64,000 nt of DNA from Terriglobia bacterium (GTDB taxonomy: Bacteria > Acidobacteriota > Terriglobia > Terriglobales > Acidobacteriaceae): contig JAIQGF010000008.1 in NCBI GenBank assembly GCA_020072845.1, positions 62,001 to 126,000 on the forward strand, given 5' to 3'. A model generated the notes under the pieces. It was not told the origin of the DNA. It ran no database searches and worked only from the letters and a program-made list of their open reading frames with translations. Below, piece by piece: positions 1 to 9,120 of this stretch (positions are counted from its first letter, which is position 1; each line of letters starts with the position of its first letter). Both the position numbers and the translations under genes were made by a program.

Positions 1-531
1 GTTGTTGTTCGGATCACTCGGAACGTGCGTAATTTTCGTGACCAGGGACACCGGCTCGCACTGGCCGAAGATGGTGTGGCGGCCGTTCAAGTGCGGCGTC
101 GGCACTTCGGTGATGAAAAACTGCGAGCCGTTGGTATTGGGCCCGGAGTTCGCCATCGCGAGCCGGCCGGGACGGTCGAACTTCAACGAAGCATCGAACT
201 CATCCTTGAACTTGTAGCCGGGATCGCCCGTGCCGTTGCCGGCGGGATCGCCGCCCTGGATCATGAAGTTGGGGATCACGCGGTGGAAGATGGTGCCGTC
301 ATACAGCGGCGTGTTGTGCTTCTTGGCGTGCGAAATGGGGTTGGTCCAGTCCTTGGTGCCTTCGGCGAGGCCAATGAAATTCTCCACCGTGACCGGCGCC
401 TTGTCTTTGAACAAAACGCAATTGAAATTGCCGAGCGTGGTTTCAATCACTGCCTTGGGATTACCGGCCGCATCGGCGGCAAGGAGAAGGGAAGGAACGA
501 GCAACAGAATAACGGCAAGTACTTTTCGCAT
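1..531 (-). CDS. Secreted peptidyl-prolyl cis-trans isomerase, cyclophilin type (3' end outside window)
   Basis: Catalyses cis-trans isomerisation of prolyl bonds, probably in the periplasm. The 177 visible codons start with a Sec signal peptide ([18 protein letters not shown]) and then a cyclophilin fold. [14 protein letters not shown] holds the catalytic Arg, and GSQFFIT and [10 protein letters not shown] follow in the usual order. The ATG at 529-531 directly precedes the signal peptide. The C-terminus lies beyond base 1, but nearly the whole domain is visible. Family assignment is secure; the client proteins are unknown. Confidence 0.93.
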   Translation of the reverse strand, partial: MRKVLAVILLLVPSLLLAADAAGNPKAVIETTLGNFNCVLFKDKAPVTVENFIGLAEGTKDWTNPISHAKKHNTPLYDGTIFHRVIPNFMIQGGDPAGNGTGDPGYKFKDEFDASLKFDRPGRLAMANSGPNTNGSQFFITEVPTPHLNGRHTIFGQCEPVSLVTKITHVPSDPNNN

Positions 532-589
532 AGTCGCACCTTGAAAAAATAGTTGTTGGCTGTCAGTTGTCGGTAACAAACGAAACATT

Positions 590-1942
590 CTACTCGCTGG
601 ACGCTGCAATTTTCTGCTGCGACTGCAATTCGCGGCTGACCTGCTCCACCCGCCGGAAAACGCGCAACAGGTTTCCACCCAGAATTGCTTTGATCTGCGG
701 GGCGGTGTAGCCGCGGTCGAGCAGGGCTTGCGTGATCTTGGGCAGATCCGCGGCGGAGTCCATGCCTTGAGGCATGGCGGGATTGCCGTCGAAATCCGAG
801 CCTAGCCCGACGTGCTCCACGCCGGCCACCTTGGCGATGTAATCAATGTGGTCAATCAGGGCCTTAAACGGCGGCCGGGGCAGTTTGGCGGCCCATTCCT
901 TCTCGACCGGGTCCTCCACCGAGGTGTAGGTGAGAGGCTTTCCCTCGGCCCGGAGTTTCTCTTCATTGGCTTTGACGGCAGCTTCACGCTCCGGCTCTTG
1001 CGCGGCATAGGCGAGGCGGAACTTCTCGTCGAGGAAGGCGTCGTAGTAATTCACCATCACCACGCCATCATTCTTGGCCATCGCTTTCAGCATGTCGTCG
1101 GTCATGTTGCGCGGGTGATGCGCCAGTGCCCGCGCCGAGGAATGTGACGCGATCACCGGCGCCTTGCTGACGGCCATGACATCCCAAAATGTCTTGTCGG
1201 CGACATGCGAAACATCCACCATCATGCCCAGGCGGTTCATCTCCGCCACCACCTGCTTGCCGAAGGGCGTAAGGCCGTCGTGGTGAGGGACCTTGGGGTC
1301 GTTGATGTCGCCGGATGAATCCGCCCACTCGTTGGTATTCGACCAGGTCAGGGTCATGTAGCGCACGCCCAGGCGGTAGAAATCGCGCAGCACGCGGATG
1401 TCGTTTTCGATGGCGTGCCCGCCTTCCACGCCCAGCAGCGCGGCGAACTTCTTCTTCGGACCTCTGCGCGCGCGCACGATGTCCTGGGCGCTGTAGGCCA
1501 TCATCATCTGGTCGGGATGATTGCGGACTTGCAGGTAGACCGAATCGATCAGATCCAGCGCGCGCCGGGTGTAGTGGCCGTCGTAGTAGCCGGGCTCGAC
1601 CCAGATGGAAAAGAACTCAGCGCCGAGATTTCCCTGACGCACTTTCTGCAGGTCAATGCTGCCCTTGTCCCCCGGCTTGGCCGTCCCGATGTCGAAACCC
1701 TCATCGAGAAAGCGCTGCGGCGTATCGGCGTGGGTGTCAATCACAATGGCGGAATCGTGGATCCGGCGCGCCTTGGCCGACACTTCCGGGCCGGCGTCGG
1801 GCATGTTCTGCGCGCCGGCCAGACACACCGGCAGCGCCAGCAAACCCAGAACTGCGGCAATGATGAATCTATTGTTGTGGGCTGGCGGCCGCGGCTTGCG
1901 TATGCGGCGCGCGCGGAGCAGTGGCGAGTTTTTCGCTTTCAC
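590..1942 (-). CDS. Secreted membrane-dipeptidase-like metallopeptidase (peptidase family M19)
   Basis: Renal-dipeptidase-type zinc enzyme expected to hydrolyse dipeptides outside the cytoplasm. It is about 450 aa with a long basic N-terminus, a hydrophobic segment ending LAGA, and M19 motifs in order: VIDTHADTP (first zinc ligands, HxD), GVEGGHAIE (bridging Glu), DVSHV and ASHSSARAL (His ligands), and [10 protein letters not shown] near the C-terminus. With the ATG at 1942 the gene overlaps the upstream gene by 74 nt. A later GTG or TTG start would shorten the odd basic N-terminus, so the start is uncertain. Confidence 0.92.
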   Translation of the reverse strand: MKAKNSPLLRARRIRKPRPPAHNNRFIIAAVLGLLALPVCLAGAQNMPDAGPEVSAKARRIHDSAIVIDTHADTPQRFLDEGFDIGTAKPGDKGSIDLQKVRQGNLGAEFFSIWVEPGYYDGHYTRRALDLIDSVYLQVRNHPDQMMMAYSAQDIVRARRGPKKKFAALLGVEGGHAIENDIRVLRDFYRLGVRYMTLTWSNTNEWADSSGDINDPKVPHHDGLTPFGKQVVAEMNRLGMMVDVSHVADKTFWDVMAVSKAPVIASHSSARALAHHPRNMTDDMLKAMAKNDGVVMVNYYDAFLDEKFRLAYAAQEPEREAAVKANEEKLRAEGKPLTYTSVEDPVEKEWAAKLPRPPFKALIDHIDYIAKVAGVEHVGLGSDFDGNPAMPQGMDSAADLPKITQALLDRGYTAPQIKAILGGNLLRVFRRVEQVSRELQSQQKIAASSE

Positions 1943-2600
1943 GCCACGCAGTATAACGGTCGGACACCATCACATGAAAGCAGGCCTGGCGGCGCTCCTC
2001 GACCGCTTCCACCAGTCCGAGGTTGCGCATGTTGACCAGGTAGTTCTCCGTAAAGGAACGCTGGCGGCGCGTCATGCCCTTCTTGGCGATGTCTACCGTC
2101 AGGCCGGCGAGATGGGAGGAAGCGGTATCGCCCTCGGCGGGCGCTGCATTGTGGTTGTAACGGGCCAGGCGTTCTTGCTGCTCGACCGTGCGCACCGCGG
2201 AATTTACCTGGATAGGCTGGTGAAATTTCTTGTAGTACGCCTGGCCGAAATCTTCCAGGAATAGCCGTGTCCACGGCCGGCAGAAGCGCCGCGAGTCTTC
2301 CAGCCGAGGGTCGATGCGAACGAAGTTGTCTTGCGGCAGCGCGACAAGCTGATCACGCGCGATCAATTCTTCCAGCGCCTGATCATTCTGGATCCGCACC
2401 AATTGCAGGCGATCAATTTCCGCGTTCTGGCGCACCAGAGAATCGTGCGAGCCCTTCAGCAGCACCGGCATCCAGCTCAGGTGGCGCGCATGACGAACCG
2501 TCCCCCGGTGATAACGCGCCTTAATCGTGGCCGCGAATGAGCCGGTCGACAGCAACAGTACGAAGGTTAAGGTGATGCAGGTCCGATACGTGGCGCGCAA
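1869..2600 (-). CDS. Secreted DUF5715-type protein with M15-like (DD-peptidase) zinc motif
   Basis: 243 aa with a signal peptide (TLTFVLLLSTGSFA). The central part carries SSHLAGLTVDI, which fits the SxHxxGxxxD zinc-binding signature of M15/Hedgehog-type DD-peptidases. A later ERRQACFHVMV supplies a candidate catalytic Glu and the third His ligand. A role in cell-wall peptide cleavage is inferred from these residues; family membership (DUF5715) is from memory. The gene lies directly upstream of the M19 gene on the same strand and overlaps it, so the two are probably co-transcribed. Confidence 0.75.
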   Translation of the reverse strand: MRATYRTCITLTFVLLLSTGSFAATIKARYHRGTVRHARHLSWMPVLLKGSHDSLVRQNAEIDRLQLVRIQNDQALEELIARDQLVALPQDNFVRIDPRLEDSRRFCRPWTRLFLEDFGQAYYKKFHQPIQVNSAVRTVEQQERLARYNHNAAPAEGDTASSHLAGLTVDIAKKGMTRRQRSFTENYLVNMRNLGLVEAVEERRQACFHVMVSDRYTAWRESEKLATAPRAPHTQAAAASPQQ

Positions 2601-2699
2601 ACAACCCCCCAGGCTCGACAGTAGAGTTTGTGACGACTTGCTGTTCAGTGTAAACCCAAGTCTCCGCCGGCTAACTCAGGTTTATGCCCTAAGGTACCA

Positions 2700-2733
2700 A
2701 CAAAAGCAAGACCCCGAGGCGACTCTCGGGGTC
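2700..2733 (-). terminator. Intrinsic terminator of the sdhCAB operon
   Basis: Read on the minus strand, a perfect 9-bp stem (GACCCCGAG/CTCGGGGTC) with a 6-nt loop starts 34 nt after the sdhB stop. A T-rich but interrupted tract, CTTGCTTTTGTTGG, follows. Confidence 0.7.
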
Positions 2734-2767
2734 GGAAAGGTTACTTCGGTCACCAGCGCTGCGAACG

Positions 2768-3517
2768 TTAACGCCGGAAGAGATCGGCAAAGGCCTGCTT
2801 CATCACCGAGCCTCCGACCTCGGCGATGGAGCGGGTCAGCGGGATGTCCTTGGGACAGACTTCGACGCAGTTCTGGGCGTACCCACATTCGTGGATCCCG
2901 CCATCACCCATCAGCGCGTGCAGGCGCTCGGTTCTGAGGGCCTTTCCGGTGGGATGGGTGTTGAACAGACGCACCTGGGAAATGGTCGCTGCTCCGACAA
3001 AGCCGGTGGACTCATTAAACTGCGGGCAGGCCTCCATGCAGCAGCAGCACGAGATGCAGCGCGAGAGCGGATAGGCCGCCTCCTGTTCCTCAGGCAACAT
3101 TTTCGGGCCGGCGCCGAGGTCGTAGGTGCCATCGATCGGTACCCAGGCCTTCACTGCCTTCAGGTTCTCGAACAGAACGCTGCGGTCCACCGCGAGGTCG
3201 CGGATGACGGGAAATTTGCTGAAGGGCTCCAGCACGATCGGCTGCTCGAGTTGGTCCACCAGGGCGGAGCAGGCCATGCGGGTGCGGCCATTGATGCGCA
3301 TGGCGCACGATCCGCAAATTTCCTCCAGGCAGTTGGAGTCGTAGGTGACCGGGGTGGTCGGCTTGCCGTCACGCGTGACCGGGTTGAGCGCGATCTCCAT
3401 CAGGACGGAGATCACGTTCATCTTCGGCCGGTAGGGAATCTCGAACTCTTCCCAGATTGCCGCGTGCTGCGGGTCGGTCTGGCGCTTGATTTTAAGAACG
3501 ATCGCTTTGTTCGCCAT
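2768..3517 (-). CDS. sdhB: Succinate dehydrogenase iron-sulfur subunit
   Basis: Electron-transfer subunit of complex II, linking the flavoprotein to the membrane b-type cytochrome. 249 aa with three cluster motifs in order: CLEEICGSCAMRING plus a following Cys for [2Fe-2S], CISCCCCMEACP for [4Fe-4S], and CGYAQNCVEVCPKDIPL for the third cluster. Last gene of the operon. It is separated from sdhA by about 110 nt of repeat-like sequence and followed by a strong hairpin. Confidence 0.97.
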   Translation of the reverse strand: MANKAIVLKIKRQTDPQHAAIWEEFEIPYRPKMNVISVLMEIALNPVTRDGKPTTPVTYDSNCLEEICGSCAMRINGRTRMACSALVDQLEQPIVLEPFSKFPVIRDLAVDRSVLFENLKAVKAWVPIDGTYDLGAGPKMLPEEQEAAYPLSRCISCCCCMEACPQFNESTGFVGAATISQVRLFNTHPTGKALRTERLHALMGDGGIHECGYAQNCVEVCPKDIPLTRSIAEVGGSVMKQAFADLFRR

Positions 3518-3630
3518 GTTTATAAGTGCCTGTAAGACAAATTAAGAATCGCCGTTGGTCATCAGCCGTCAGCCATTGGCGAAAGCAGCTATTGCCGGCG
3601 GCCAATGGCCAATTTTGTTACTTCGGCACG

Positions 3631-5400
3631 TCAGTATTTCCTCGCGCGTGGCGGAATCAGTGACGTATCCACAGCTTCAAACTCAAACCGGGGTTCGTCC
3701 GCGTCGGGCGCGAAGTAGGCTTTCGTCGTCTTAAGAAAGTTCTTGTCATCGCGCTCGGGGAAGTCCGGCTTGTAATGCGCGCCCCTCGATTCGTTGCGCA
3801 GCGCCGCCCCCTGCACGATGACCCGCGCCAGTTGCAGCATGTTGTAGAGCTGGCGTGCAAACGTAAACGTGCTGTTGGCCCACTGCGCCTTGTCGCTGAG
3901 GTTGACGCGGCGGAAGCGCTGCAACAACTCCACCAGCTTGACGTCAGTTTCCTGCAGGTTCTTGTTGTAGCGGATGACCGTGCAGTTGCGCGTCATGACG
4001 TCGCCGAGCTCGCGCCAGATCTTGAAGGGGTTCTCGTCGCCCTGATTGTTGACGAGCAGGGCATTGGCTTCTTCCTGGCGCTTGCGCTCGCTGTCAAAGG
4101 CGCCGTTGCTCGCCGCCGTCGGCTGCGAGCGCGCATACTCCACCGCTGCCGGGCCGCCGACAAATCCGCCCCAGATGCACGACAGCAGCGAGTTCGCTCC
4201 CAGACGGTTGGCGCCGTGGTACTGGTAATCGCACTCGCCCACGGCATACAGCCCGGGGATGTTGGTGGCCTGCTTGTAATCCACCCACATGCCGCCCATG
4301 GTGTAGTGCACGCCGGGGAAAATCTTCATCGGGATATCGCGCGGGTCGTCGCCTACGAACTTTTCGTAGATCTCAAGAATACCTTCAAGTTTCTTATCTA
4401 ATATCTTGCGGTCAATGTGGGTTAGATCCAGGTAAACCATAGGCCCGCCGTCGATCCCCAGGCCGTCTTCGTAGACCACTTTGTGGATTTCGCGGGTGGC
4501 GATATCGCGCGGCACCAGGTTGCCGTACTTCGGATAGCGCTCTTCCAGAAAGTAATAGCGCTCGTTCTCAGGAATGCTCTTGGGATCGCGCTTGTCCCCC
4601 GGCTTCTTCGGCACCCAGACGCGCCCGCCCTCGCCGCGCGCCGATTCCGACATCAGCCGCAGCTTGTCCTCCCCAGGAATGCAGGTGGGGTGGACCTGGA
4701 TGAATTCGCCATTGGCGTAGAACGCGCCCTGCTGGTAGAGGGCCGATTGCGCTGAGCCGGTGCAGACCACCGAATTGGTGGACTTGCCGAAGATCGCGCC
4801 CACGCCGCCGGTGCAGATGATGACCGCATCGGCCGGGAACGTAACCACCTGCATGGAGCGCAGATCCATGGCGCAGATGCCGCGGCAGATTCCCTTGGAG
4901 TCAACCACCGCCGAGAGGAATTCCCAGTGCTCGTACTTCTTCACCTTGCCTTCGGACTCGTGGCGGCGCACCTGCTCATCCAGCGCATAGAGAAGCTGCT
5001 GGCCGGTGGTGGCGCCGGCGAAGGCGGTGCGGTTGTACAGCGTCCCGCCGAAGCGCCGGAAATCGAGCAGACCTTCGGGAGTGCGGTTGAAGGGAACGCC
5101 CATGCGGTCGAGCAGGTCAATGACGGCGGGCGCGGCGTCGCACATGTCCTTCACCGGGGGCTGGTTGGCAAGGAAGTCGCCGCCGAACACCGAGTCGTCA
5201 AAGTGCTGCCAGGTGGAGTCGCCCTCGCCCTTCAGGTTCTTGGCGGCGTTGATGCCGCCCTGGGCGCAGACCGAATGCGACCGCTTCACGGGCACGATGG
5301 AAAACAGGTCTACCTGCGCGCCCATTTCGGCGATCTTGATGACGGCTGACAAGCCCGCCAGACCGCCGCCGACAACGATGATCTTAGGAGTTGATGCCAT
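3631..5400 (-). CDS. sdhA: Succinate dehydrogenase flavoprotein subunit
   Basis: Oxidises succinate to fumarate with covalent FAD. 589 aa. The N-terminus carries the Rossmann motif GGGLAGLSAVIKIAEMG, then RSHSVCAQGGIN, whose His is the expected flavin attachment site. HPTCIPGEDKLRLMSESARG and HYTMGGMWVD belong to the substrate and capping domains. Length and the pairing with a single large cytochrome b fit the b558 class (SdhABC without SdhD). Starts 27 nt after sdhC. Confidence 0.97.
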   Translation of the reverse strand: MASTPKIIVVGGGLAGLSAVIKIAEMGAQVDLFSIVPVKRSHSVCAQGGINAAKNLKGEGDSTWQHFDDSVFGGDFLANQPPVKDMCDAAPAVIDLLDRMGVPFNRTPEGLLDFRRFGGTLYNRTAFAGATTGQQLLYALDEQVRRHESEGKVKKYEHWEFLSAVVDSKGICRGICAMDLRSMQVVTFPADAVIICTGGVGAIFGKSTNSVVCTGSAQSALYQQGAFYANGEFIQVHPTCIPGEDKLRLMSESARGEGGRVWVPKKPGDKRDPKSIPENERYYFLEERYPKYGNLVPRDIATREIHKVVYEDGLGIDGGPMVYLDLTHIDRKILDKKLEGILEIYEKFVGDDPRDIPMKIFPGVHYTMGGMWVDYKQATNIPGLYAVGECDYQYHGANRLGANSLLSCIWGGFVGGPAAVEYARSQPTAASNGAFDSERKRQEEANALLVNNQGDENPFKIWRELGDVMTRNCTVIRYNKNLQETDVKLVELLQRFRRVNLSDKAQWANSTFTFARQLYNMLQLARVIVQGAALRNESRGAHYKPDFPERDDKNFLKTTKAYFAPDADEPRFEFEAVDTSLIPPRARKY

Positions 5401-5427
5401 ATAAGAATTCCCGCCGGGCCGAGTTGC

Positions 5428-6207
5428 TCATGAATTGACTGCTGGTAGGACATACGACGTCGACGAATGTTGCAGTTGCCGGAACTCCTGCATGCTCGGC
5501 ACCTGCCCTTCCGGCGTGCTGATGAATGCATACACCGAGCCGGCGGCCATGGCGGTCATTGCCAGGCCAATCACCAGGCATACATAGCCAAACTTTTTCC
5601 GGCCTTGTTCGCCCACGATGAATCCCCACTTGGCTGCAAACAGCCATATGCCATACGCGAAGTGGCACGAGGCGGCGGCCAGCCCGACGCAATAGATCAC
5701 CACCATCCAGGGATTTTGCAGTTCGGCCCAGACCTTGGCGTAGGCGAGCTCGGAATGGGTAATGATGTGCGCCCCACTGAAGCGCATGGTCCAGGTGTGG
5801 TAGCCGATGTAAAACATGGCCACGATCCCGGTATAGCGCTGCAGCGTGTACATCCAGTTGCCCAGCCAGGGATAGTCGCCGACGTTGGATTCGCCGCGCC
5901 ACCAGATCCAGATTCCGTACAACGCGTGGTAGGCAATCGGGATGTAGATGAAGCAGACTTCCAGCGCCAGCACGAAGGGCAGGCCGGTGAGGAACTTCAC
6001 GTTTTCGTTGTAAGCGGCGCCGCCGTTGGTGGCGAAGGCGTTGGAGAAGAAATGTTCCAGGAGGAAGAAGCCGATCGGGAAAATGCCGCTCAGTGAATGC
6101 AGGCGGCGCCAGAGAAATGAATTGCCCTGGCCTGCCCGCAGCGCCGGAACGCCTGCTGCGACCCTGTCCGCGGTTGCTGCTGCGGGAGAACTGACCGATG
6201 CTGCCAC
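5428..6207 (-). CDS. sdhC: Succinate dehydrogenase cytochrome b558 subunit
   Basis: Membrane anchor that passes electrons to quinone. 259 aa with about five hydrophobic segments and His residues placed for two hemes (HSLSGIFPIGFFLLEHFFSN, YIPIAYHALYG, FYIGYHTWTM, SCHFAYG). The start codon is GTG at 6207, chosen because TAAGGAG lies about 7 nt upstream. First gene of sdhCAB, with a good sigma-70-type promoter in front. Confidence 0.95.
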   Translation of the reverse strand: MAASVSSPAAATADRVAAGVPALRAGQGNSFLWRRLHSLSGIFPIGFFLLEHFFSNAFATNGGAAYNENVKFLTGLPFVLALEVCFIYIPIAYHALYGIWIWWRGESNVGDYPWLGNWMYTLQRYTGIVAMFYIGYHTWTMRFSGAHIITHSELAYAKVWAELQNPWMVVIYCVGLAAASCHFAYGIWLFAAKWGFIVGEQGRKKFGYVCLVIGLAMTAMAAGSVYAFISTPEGQVPSMQEFRQLQHSSTSYVLPAVNS

Positions 6208-6252
6208 GGTTCAGCTCCTTATAAGAGTATGAAAAGTAAAAACGAACCGCCC

Positions 6253-6281
6253 ATTATTGGCCCGCGGCGTCACCAAGTCAA
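6253..6281 (-). promoter_or_regulatory. Sigma-70-type promoter of sdhCAB
   Basis: On the minus strand, TTGACT (-35) and AATAAT (-10) are separated by exactly 17 bp, about 45 nt upstream of the sdhC GTG. Each hexamer differs from consensus at one position. Confidence 0.65.
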
Positions 6282-6290
6282 GGAACGCCG

Positions 6291-6308
6291 ATCACATAAG
6301 AGTGTGAT
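6291..6308. promoter_or_regulatory. Palindrome just upstream of the sdh promoter
   Basis: ATCACATAAGAGTGTGAT is a perfect 6-bp inverted repeat with a 6-nt spacer, ending about 10 bp upstream of the sdh -35 box. The size and place suit a dimeric regulator. The half-sites are the reverse of the CRP/FNR arrangement, so I assign no regulator. Confidence 0.4.
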
Positions 6309-6509
6309 GTCGGGTACGCGGGCGCGGGATGGCGGCCGGCGCCGAATTCAGGGCCGTGCCTGCACCCGGCCGCGTGTCCCGGATCGGCACGCGGGCAGGT
6401 TCCGGCACGCCGCCGGCCCAATTTCCGCGTCCGGCGCTTGTACCTGCTCCGGCGCTGGATATAATGACGCCCGGATCATCCCATCCGAGCGGCCGAGGAG
6501 ATCACGATC

Positions 6510-7055
6510 ATGGCGACTCCGGCGTTGCCCTTTGCGCAACTGGCGAGCGAGTGCGAAGCGGAGGGGCTCAGCCCCCAGAACGCGGAAAAAATCGGACATC
6601 AACTGGCCAAGCTCTTCGGCGTGAAAGAAGATGAAGTCGGCATCCTGCGCATCGAGAAGCACAACCTGGTCTTCTGCTATCCGGTCAAGCTGCATAATGT
6701 CGGCAGCATCCCGCTGAACACGTCCTCATCGGTAGCGGTGCGCACCGCCAACACGCGTCGCGCCGAGGTCATCAACAATTTCGCGCAGACCAAGCACACC
6801 AGTGTTTTCGAGGCGGTGGAATTGTCCGAGCACAAGCCGGCGGCGCCCGGCGCGGAAGGCGAAAAGTCCGGCCACCACGTACACGTGATCCAAAAGCTCA
6901 TGTCGGCGCCTGTGCTGGGACCGGCGGGAACCCTCGGCGTCATACAGGTTTCGCGCAAAGGAACCTCGGCGCCTGCGGCGGGGGCGGATTTCATGCCCGG
7001 CGACCTGCAGAAGCTGGTGGGGTGCGCGGCCGCCCTGGTGAAGTGTTTCAAATAG
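6510..7055 (+). CDS. GAF-like domain protein of unknown role
   Basis: 181 aa, cytoplasmic, no membrane segment. The second half reads like the end of a GAF domain: VIQKLMSAPVLGPAGTLGVI, then QVSRKG, then DFMPGDLQKLVGCAAALV. The N-terminal third (ASECEAEGLSPQNAEKIGHQ) is helical. No output domain is attached, so a ligand-sensing or scaffolding role is only inferred. The 3' end overlaps the convergent rdgB gene by 8 nt. Confidence 0.75.
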   Translation: MATPALPFAQLASECEAEGLSPQNAEKIGHQLAKLFGVKEDEVGILRIEKHNLVFCYPVKLHNVGSIPLNTSSSVAVRTANTRRAEVINNFAQTKHTSVFEAVELSEHKPAAPGAEGEKSGHHVHVIQKLMSAPVLGPAGTLGVIQVSRKGTSAPAAGADFMPGDLQKLVGCAAALVKCFK

Positions 7056-7671
7056 CGTTTTCTGCTGCGCTCGTTTCATACCACGCAAGAAACTTGCGAA
7101 ACGCCGCGCCGCGGTGACTGACCGCGGCCTTTTCTTCCGTCGTGAGCTCGGCAAAAGTTTTCCCCAGAGAAGGGAAGTAGAAAAGCGGATCGTAGCCGAA
7201 GCCTCCACTGCCCCGCGGTTCACGGAGCATCTGTCCCCGCGCCGCGCCGTGGAATGTCGCCAGCGTTCGCCCGTCGCGTGCGGCGGCGATGGCGCACACG
7301 AACTGCGCCGTGCGTTCTGCGTCGGGGACCGATTCCAGTTCGCGCAGCAGCCGCCGGTTGTTGGCGGCATCGGAGGAATCCATCTCGCCGCCGCGGGCGG
7401 CATAGCGGGCCGACCGCACCCCGGGTGCGCCGCCCAGCGCGTCCACCGCCAGGCCCGAATCGTCGGCCAATACCAGTGCGCTCGAAAACCAGTGGCTGTA
7501 GTGCTCGGCTTTCTTGCGCGCGTTGGCGTCGAAGGTTGCGCCGTCTTCCACAACCTCGGGCAATTTGTCGAAATCGGGCAGGGGCGCGATCTCGATCTCG
7601 TGCGCCGCGGCGGCGGCGGCGAAATCCCGCAACTTGCCGGCATTGGAGGTGGCGATCAGGACGCGGCGCAT
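7048..7671 (-). CDS. rdgB: XTP/dITP diphosphatase (HAM1/RdgB family)
   Basis: Hydrolyses dITP, XTP and ITP to monophosphates, keeping deaminated purines out of DNA. 207 aa. The ATG at 7671 is chosen because it begins the family's RVLIATSNAGK substrate loop. LADDSGLAVDALGGAPGVRS and GGFGYDPLFYFP are hallmark motifs. An in-frame ATG 48 nt further upstream would add a non-conserved tail. Confidence 0.94.
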   Translation of the reverse strand: MRRVLIATSNAGKLRDFAAAAAAHEIEIAPLPDFDKLPEVVEDGATFDANARKKAEHYSHWFSSALVLADDSGLAVDALGGAPGVRSARYAARGGEMDSSDAANNRRLLRELESVPDAERTAQFVCAIAAARDGRTLATFHGAARGQMLREPRGSGGFGYDPLFYFPSLGKTFAELTTEEKAAVSHRGAAFRKFLAWYETSAAENAI

Positions 7672-7769
7672 GGTTCTGCCTGCGACGTAGGGTAGCAGAT
7701 CGCAAAAAGAGGTCAGCACGTCGCGATTACTCCCGCGACCGAACCACCACGGGCAGCAGCCTGCTCCAG

Positions 7770-8834
7770 CTAGGGATAGCGGTATCGCTGGCGGTTGTAC
7801 AGCCAGGCCAGGACGCGATCGGCGATGGCAGCGACGACATGGCCGCCGGGTGTCATGCTGAGCCCGCCGAAAAAGACGTATCGGTAGAGCAGCCAGCAGG
7901 CACAGCCAAGAAGCATGGCCGCGTACCTACCGGCGGGAGCCGGTGGAACTTCCGCGGTGATCGCCCACGAAACCAAGCCGAAGACGCCGACCGCGGCGGC
8001 GACAATCACCAGGTCCACCGCAGCCCCGCAAACCGCGTGGGCGGCGGGCGTAAGCTGCACCGGCAGGTGCACGTGATCCTCGGTCCATGGCGGAACGTCG
8101 TCGGGCGAGACATCGGCCGGCCCGGCTGCTCCATGAACCTCAAGCCATTCTTTCAACCGCTCGCGGGCCGCCACCGGCAAGCCCAGGAAGCGCAGGCCGG
8201 CGCGTCCGGAGCTGTCGTTCCAAACCGCGGCGGCGACCGCCTCAAATTCCTCGGGATCGCCGGGCAGGGAAAAGTGAATGGAAAATGCGCGCCGCTCCTC
8301 CAGTGGATCCAGCGCCTGCAGGGCGATTCCGCCCTCGCCGATGTCGAGCAGCATGGGAGCATCGCGCAGGCCGTCCACGTGGACGTACGCCAGGGTATGC
8401 AACACGTGACGCAGAAAACGGCGGCGCATTCTGGTCACCAGGGAGCGCGCCGTGCGCAGGATGCGGCCGGCTTCCTCCGCATCTACGGGCTTGCGGATGA
8501 CGAGGTTGGCCCCGAGAGCAAAGGCGTCGCTGACGCCGTCGTCGCCACTGATGATGCCCAGCGCAATCGAGTCCCGGTTCGCCGGAGACTCGCGCAAGCT
8601 GCGGAGCAGTTCGCCGTCGGCATCCATCTGGTCGCAATCCACGATGACCGGGTTGTACTTGCGGCTCCGGAGCAGGCCCAGAGCGTTGTCGGGCACCGAA
8701 CACACCTCCGGCCCAAGACCGAGCTCGTCGAGCATCGGACGGAGTACACCCAGGACGTCCGGGTCACGGCACAAAAGGAGCGATTGCGTCGCCACAATGG
8801 GCCGATAGTAGGCATTTTGCGCAGGGCCAGCCAA
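7770..8834 (-). CDS. Degenerate receiver domain + PilZ domain + C-terminal membrane segment
   Basis: 354 aa. Residues about 15-130 resemble a response-regulator receiver (LLLCRDPDVLGVLRPMLDEL, PVIVDCDQMD, late Lys in GANLVIRKPV). Residues about 135-235 resemble PilZ (LLDIGEGGIALQ, GRAGLRFLGL). Two hydrophobic segments follow, with GLSMTPG reminiscent of RDD-type membrane domains. I do not see the classic RxxxR c-di-GMP motif clearly; RMRRRFLR just before the PilZ part is a candidate. A membrane-tethered signalling role is inferred. Confidence 0.7.
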   Translation of the reverse strand: MAGPAQNAYYRPIVATQSLLLCRDPDVLGVLRPMLDELGLGPEVCSVPDNALGLLRSRKYNPVIVDCDQMDADGELLRSLRESPANRDSIALGIISGDDGVSDAFALGANLVIRKPVDAEEAGRILRTARSLVTRMRRRFLRHVLHTLAYVHVDGLRDAPMLLDIGEGGIALQALDPLEERRAFSIHFSLPGDPEEFEAVAAAVWNDSSGRAGLRFLGLPVAARERLKEWLEVHGAAGPADVSPDDVPPWTEDHVHLPVQLTPAAHAVCGAAVDLVIVAAAVGVFGLVSWAITAEVPPAPAGRYAAMLLGCACWLLYRYVFFGGLSMTPGGHVVAAIADRVLAWLYNRQRYRYP

Positions 8835-8894
8835 GTGCCAGGGCTGGTTCAGGTTCGGGGAAGAATCTTGCCGCTGGGAATCTGGCAGGAATTC

Positions 8895-8990
8895 TGGCGC
8901 GCCCTGAGAGATTCGAACTTGAGCCGTATTGCGGGCGTGAGCGCAGCGGGAGCCCGCAGGCGAAATCCTGAGCGCAGCGAAGGATCTCTT
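8895..8990 (-). repeat. tRNA-3'-end-linked repeat, copy 1
   Basis: A 96-bp unit that starts (plus strand) with the same 23 nt as the 3' end of tRNA-Arg, including the CCA. It continues with two small inverted repeats (GCGGGAGCCCGC, and ATCCT/AGGAT around GAGCGCAGCGA). It differs from copy 2 at about two positions. Confidence 0.85.
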
Positions 8991-8999
8991 AAAAAGAAA

Positions 9000-9095
9000 T
9001 GGCGCGCCCTGAGAGATTCGAATTTGAGCCGTATTGCGGGAGTGAGCGCAGCGGGAGCCCGCAGGCGAAATCCTGAGCGCAGCGAAGGATCTCTT
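9000..9095 (-). repeat. tRNA-3'-end-linked repeat, copy 2
   Basis: Second 96-bp unit, 105 bp from copy 1. The third occurrence of the 23-nt tRNA end, at 9121, is part of the functional tRNA gene. In one frame the repeat encodes NPERSEGSL, a peptide that is a sign of repeat DNA rather than of a gene. Confidence 0.85.
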
Positions 9096-9120
9096 GGTTT
9101 GAAGCGGCTGCGGATGGAAA

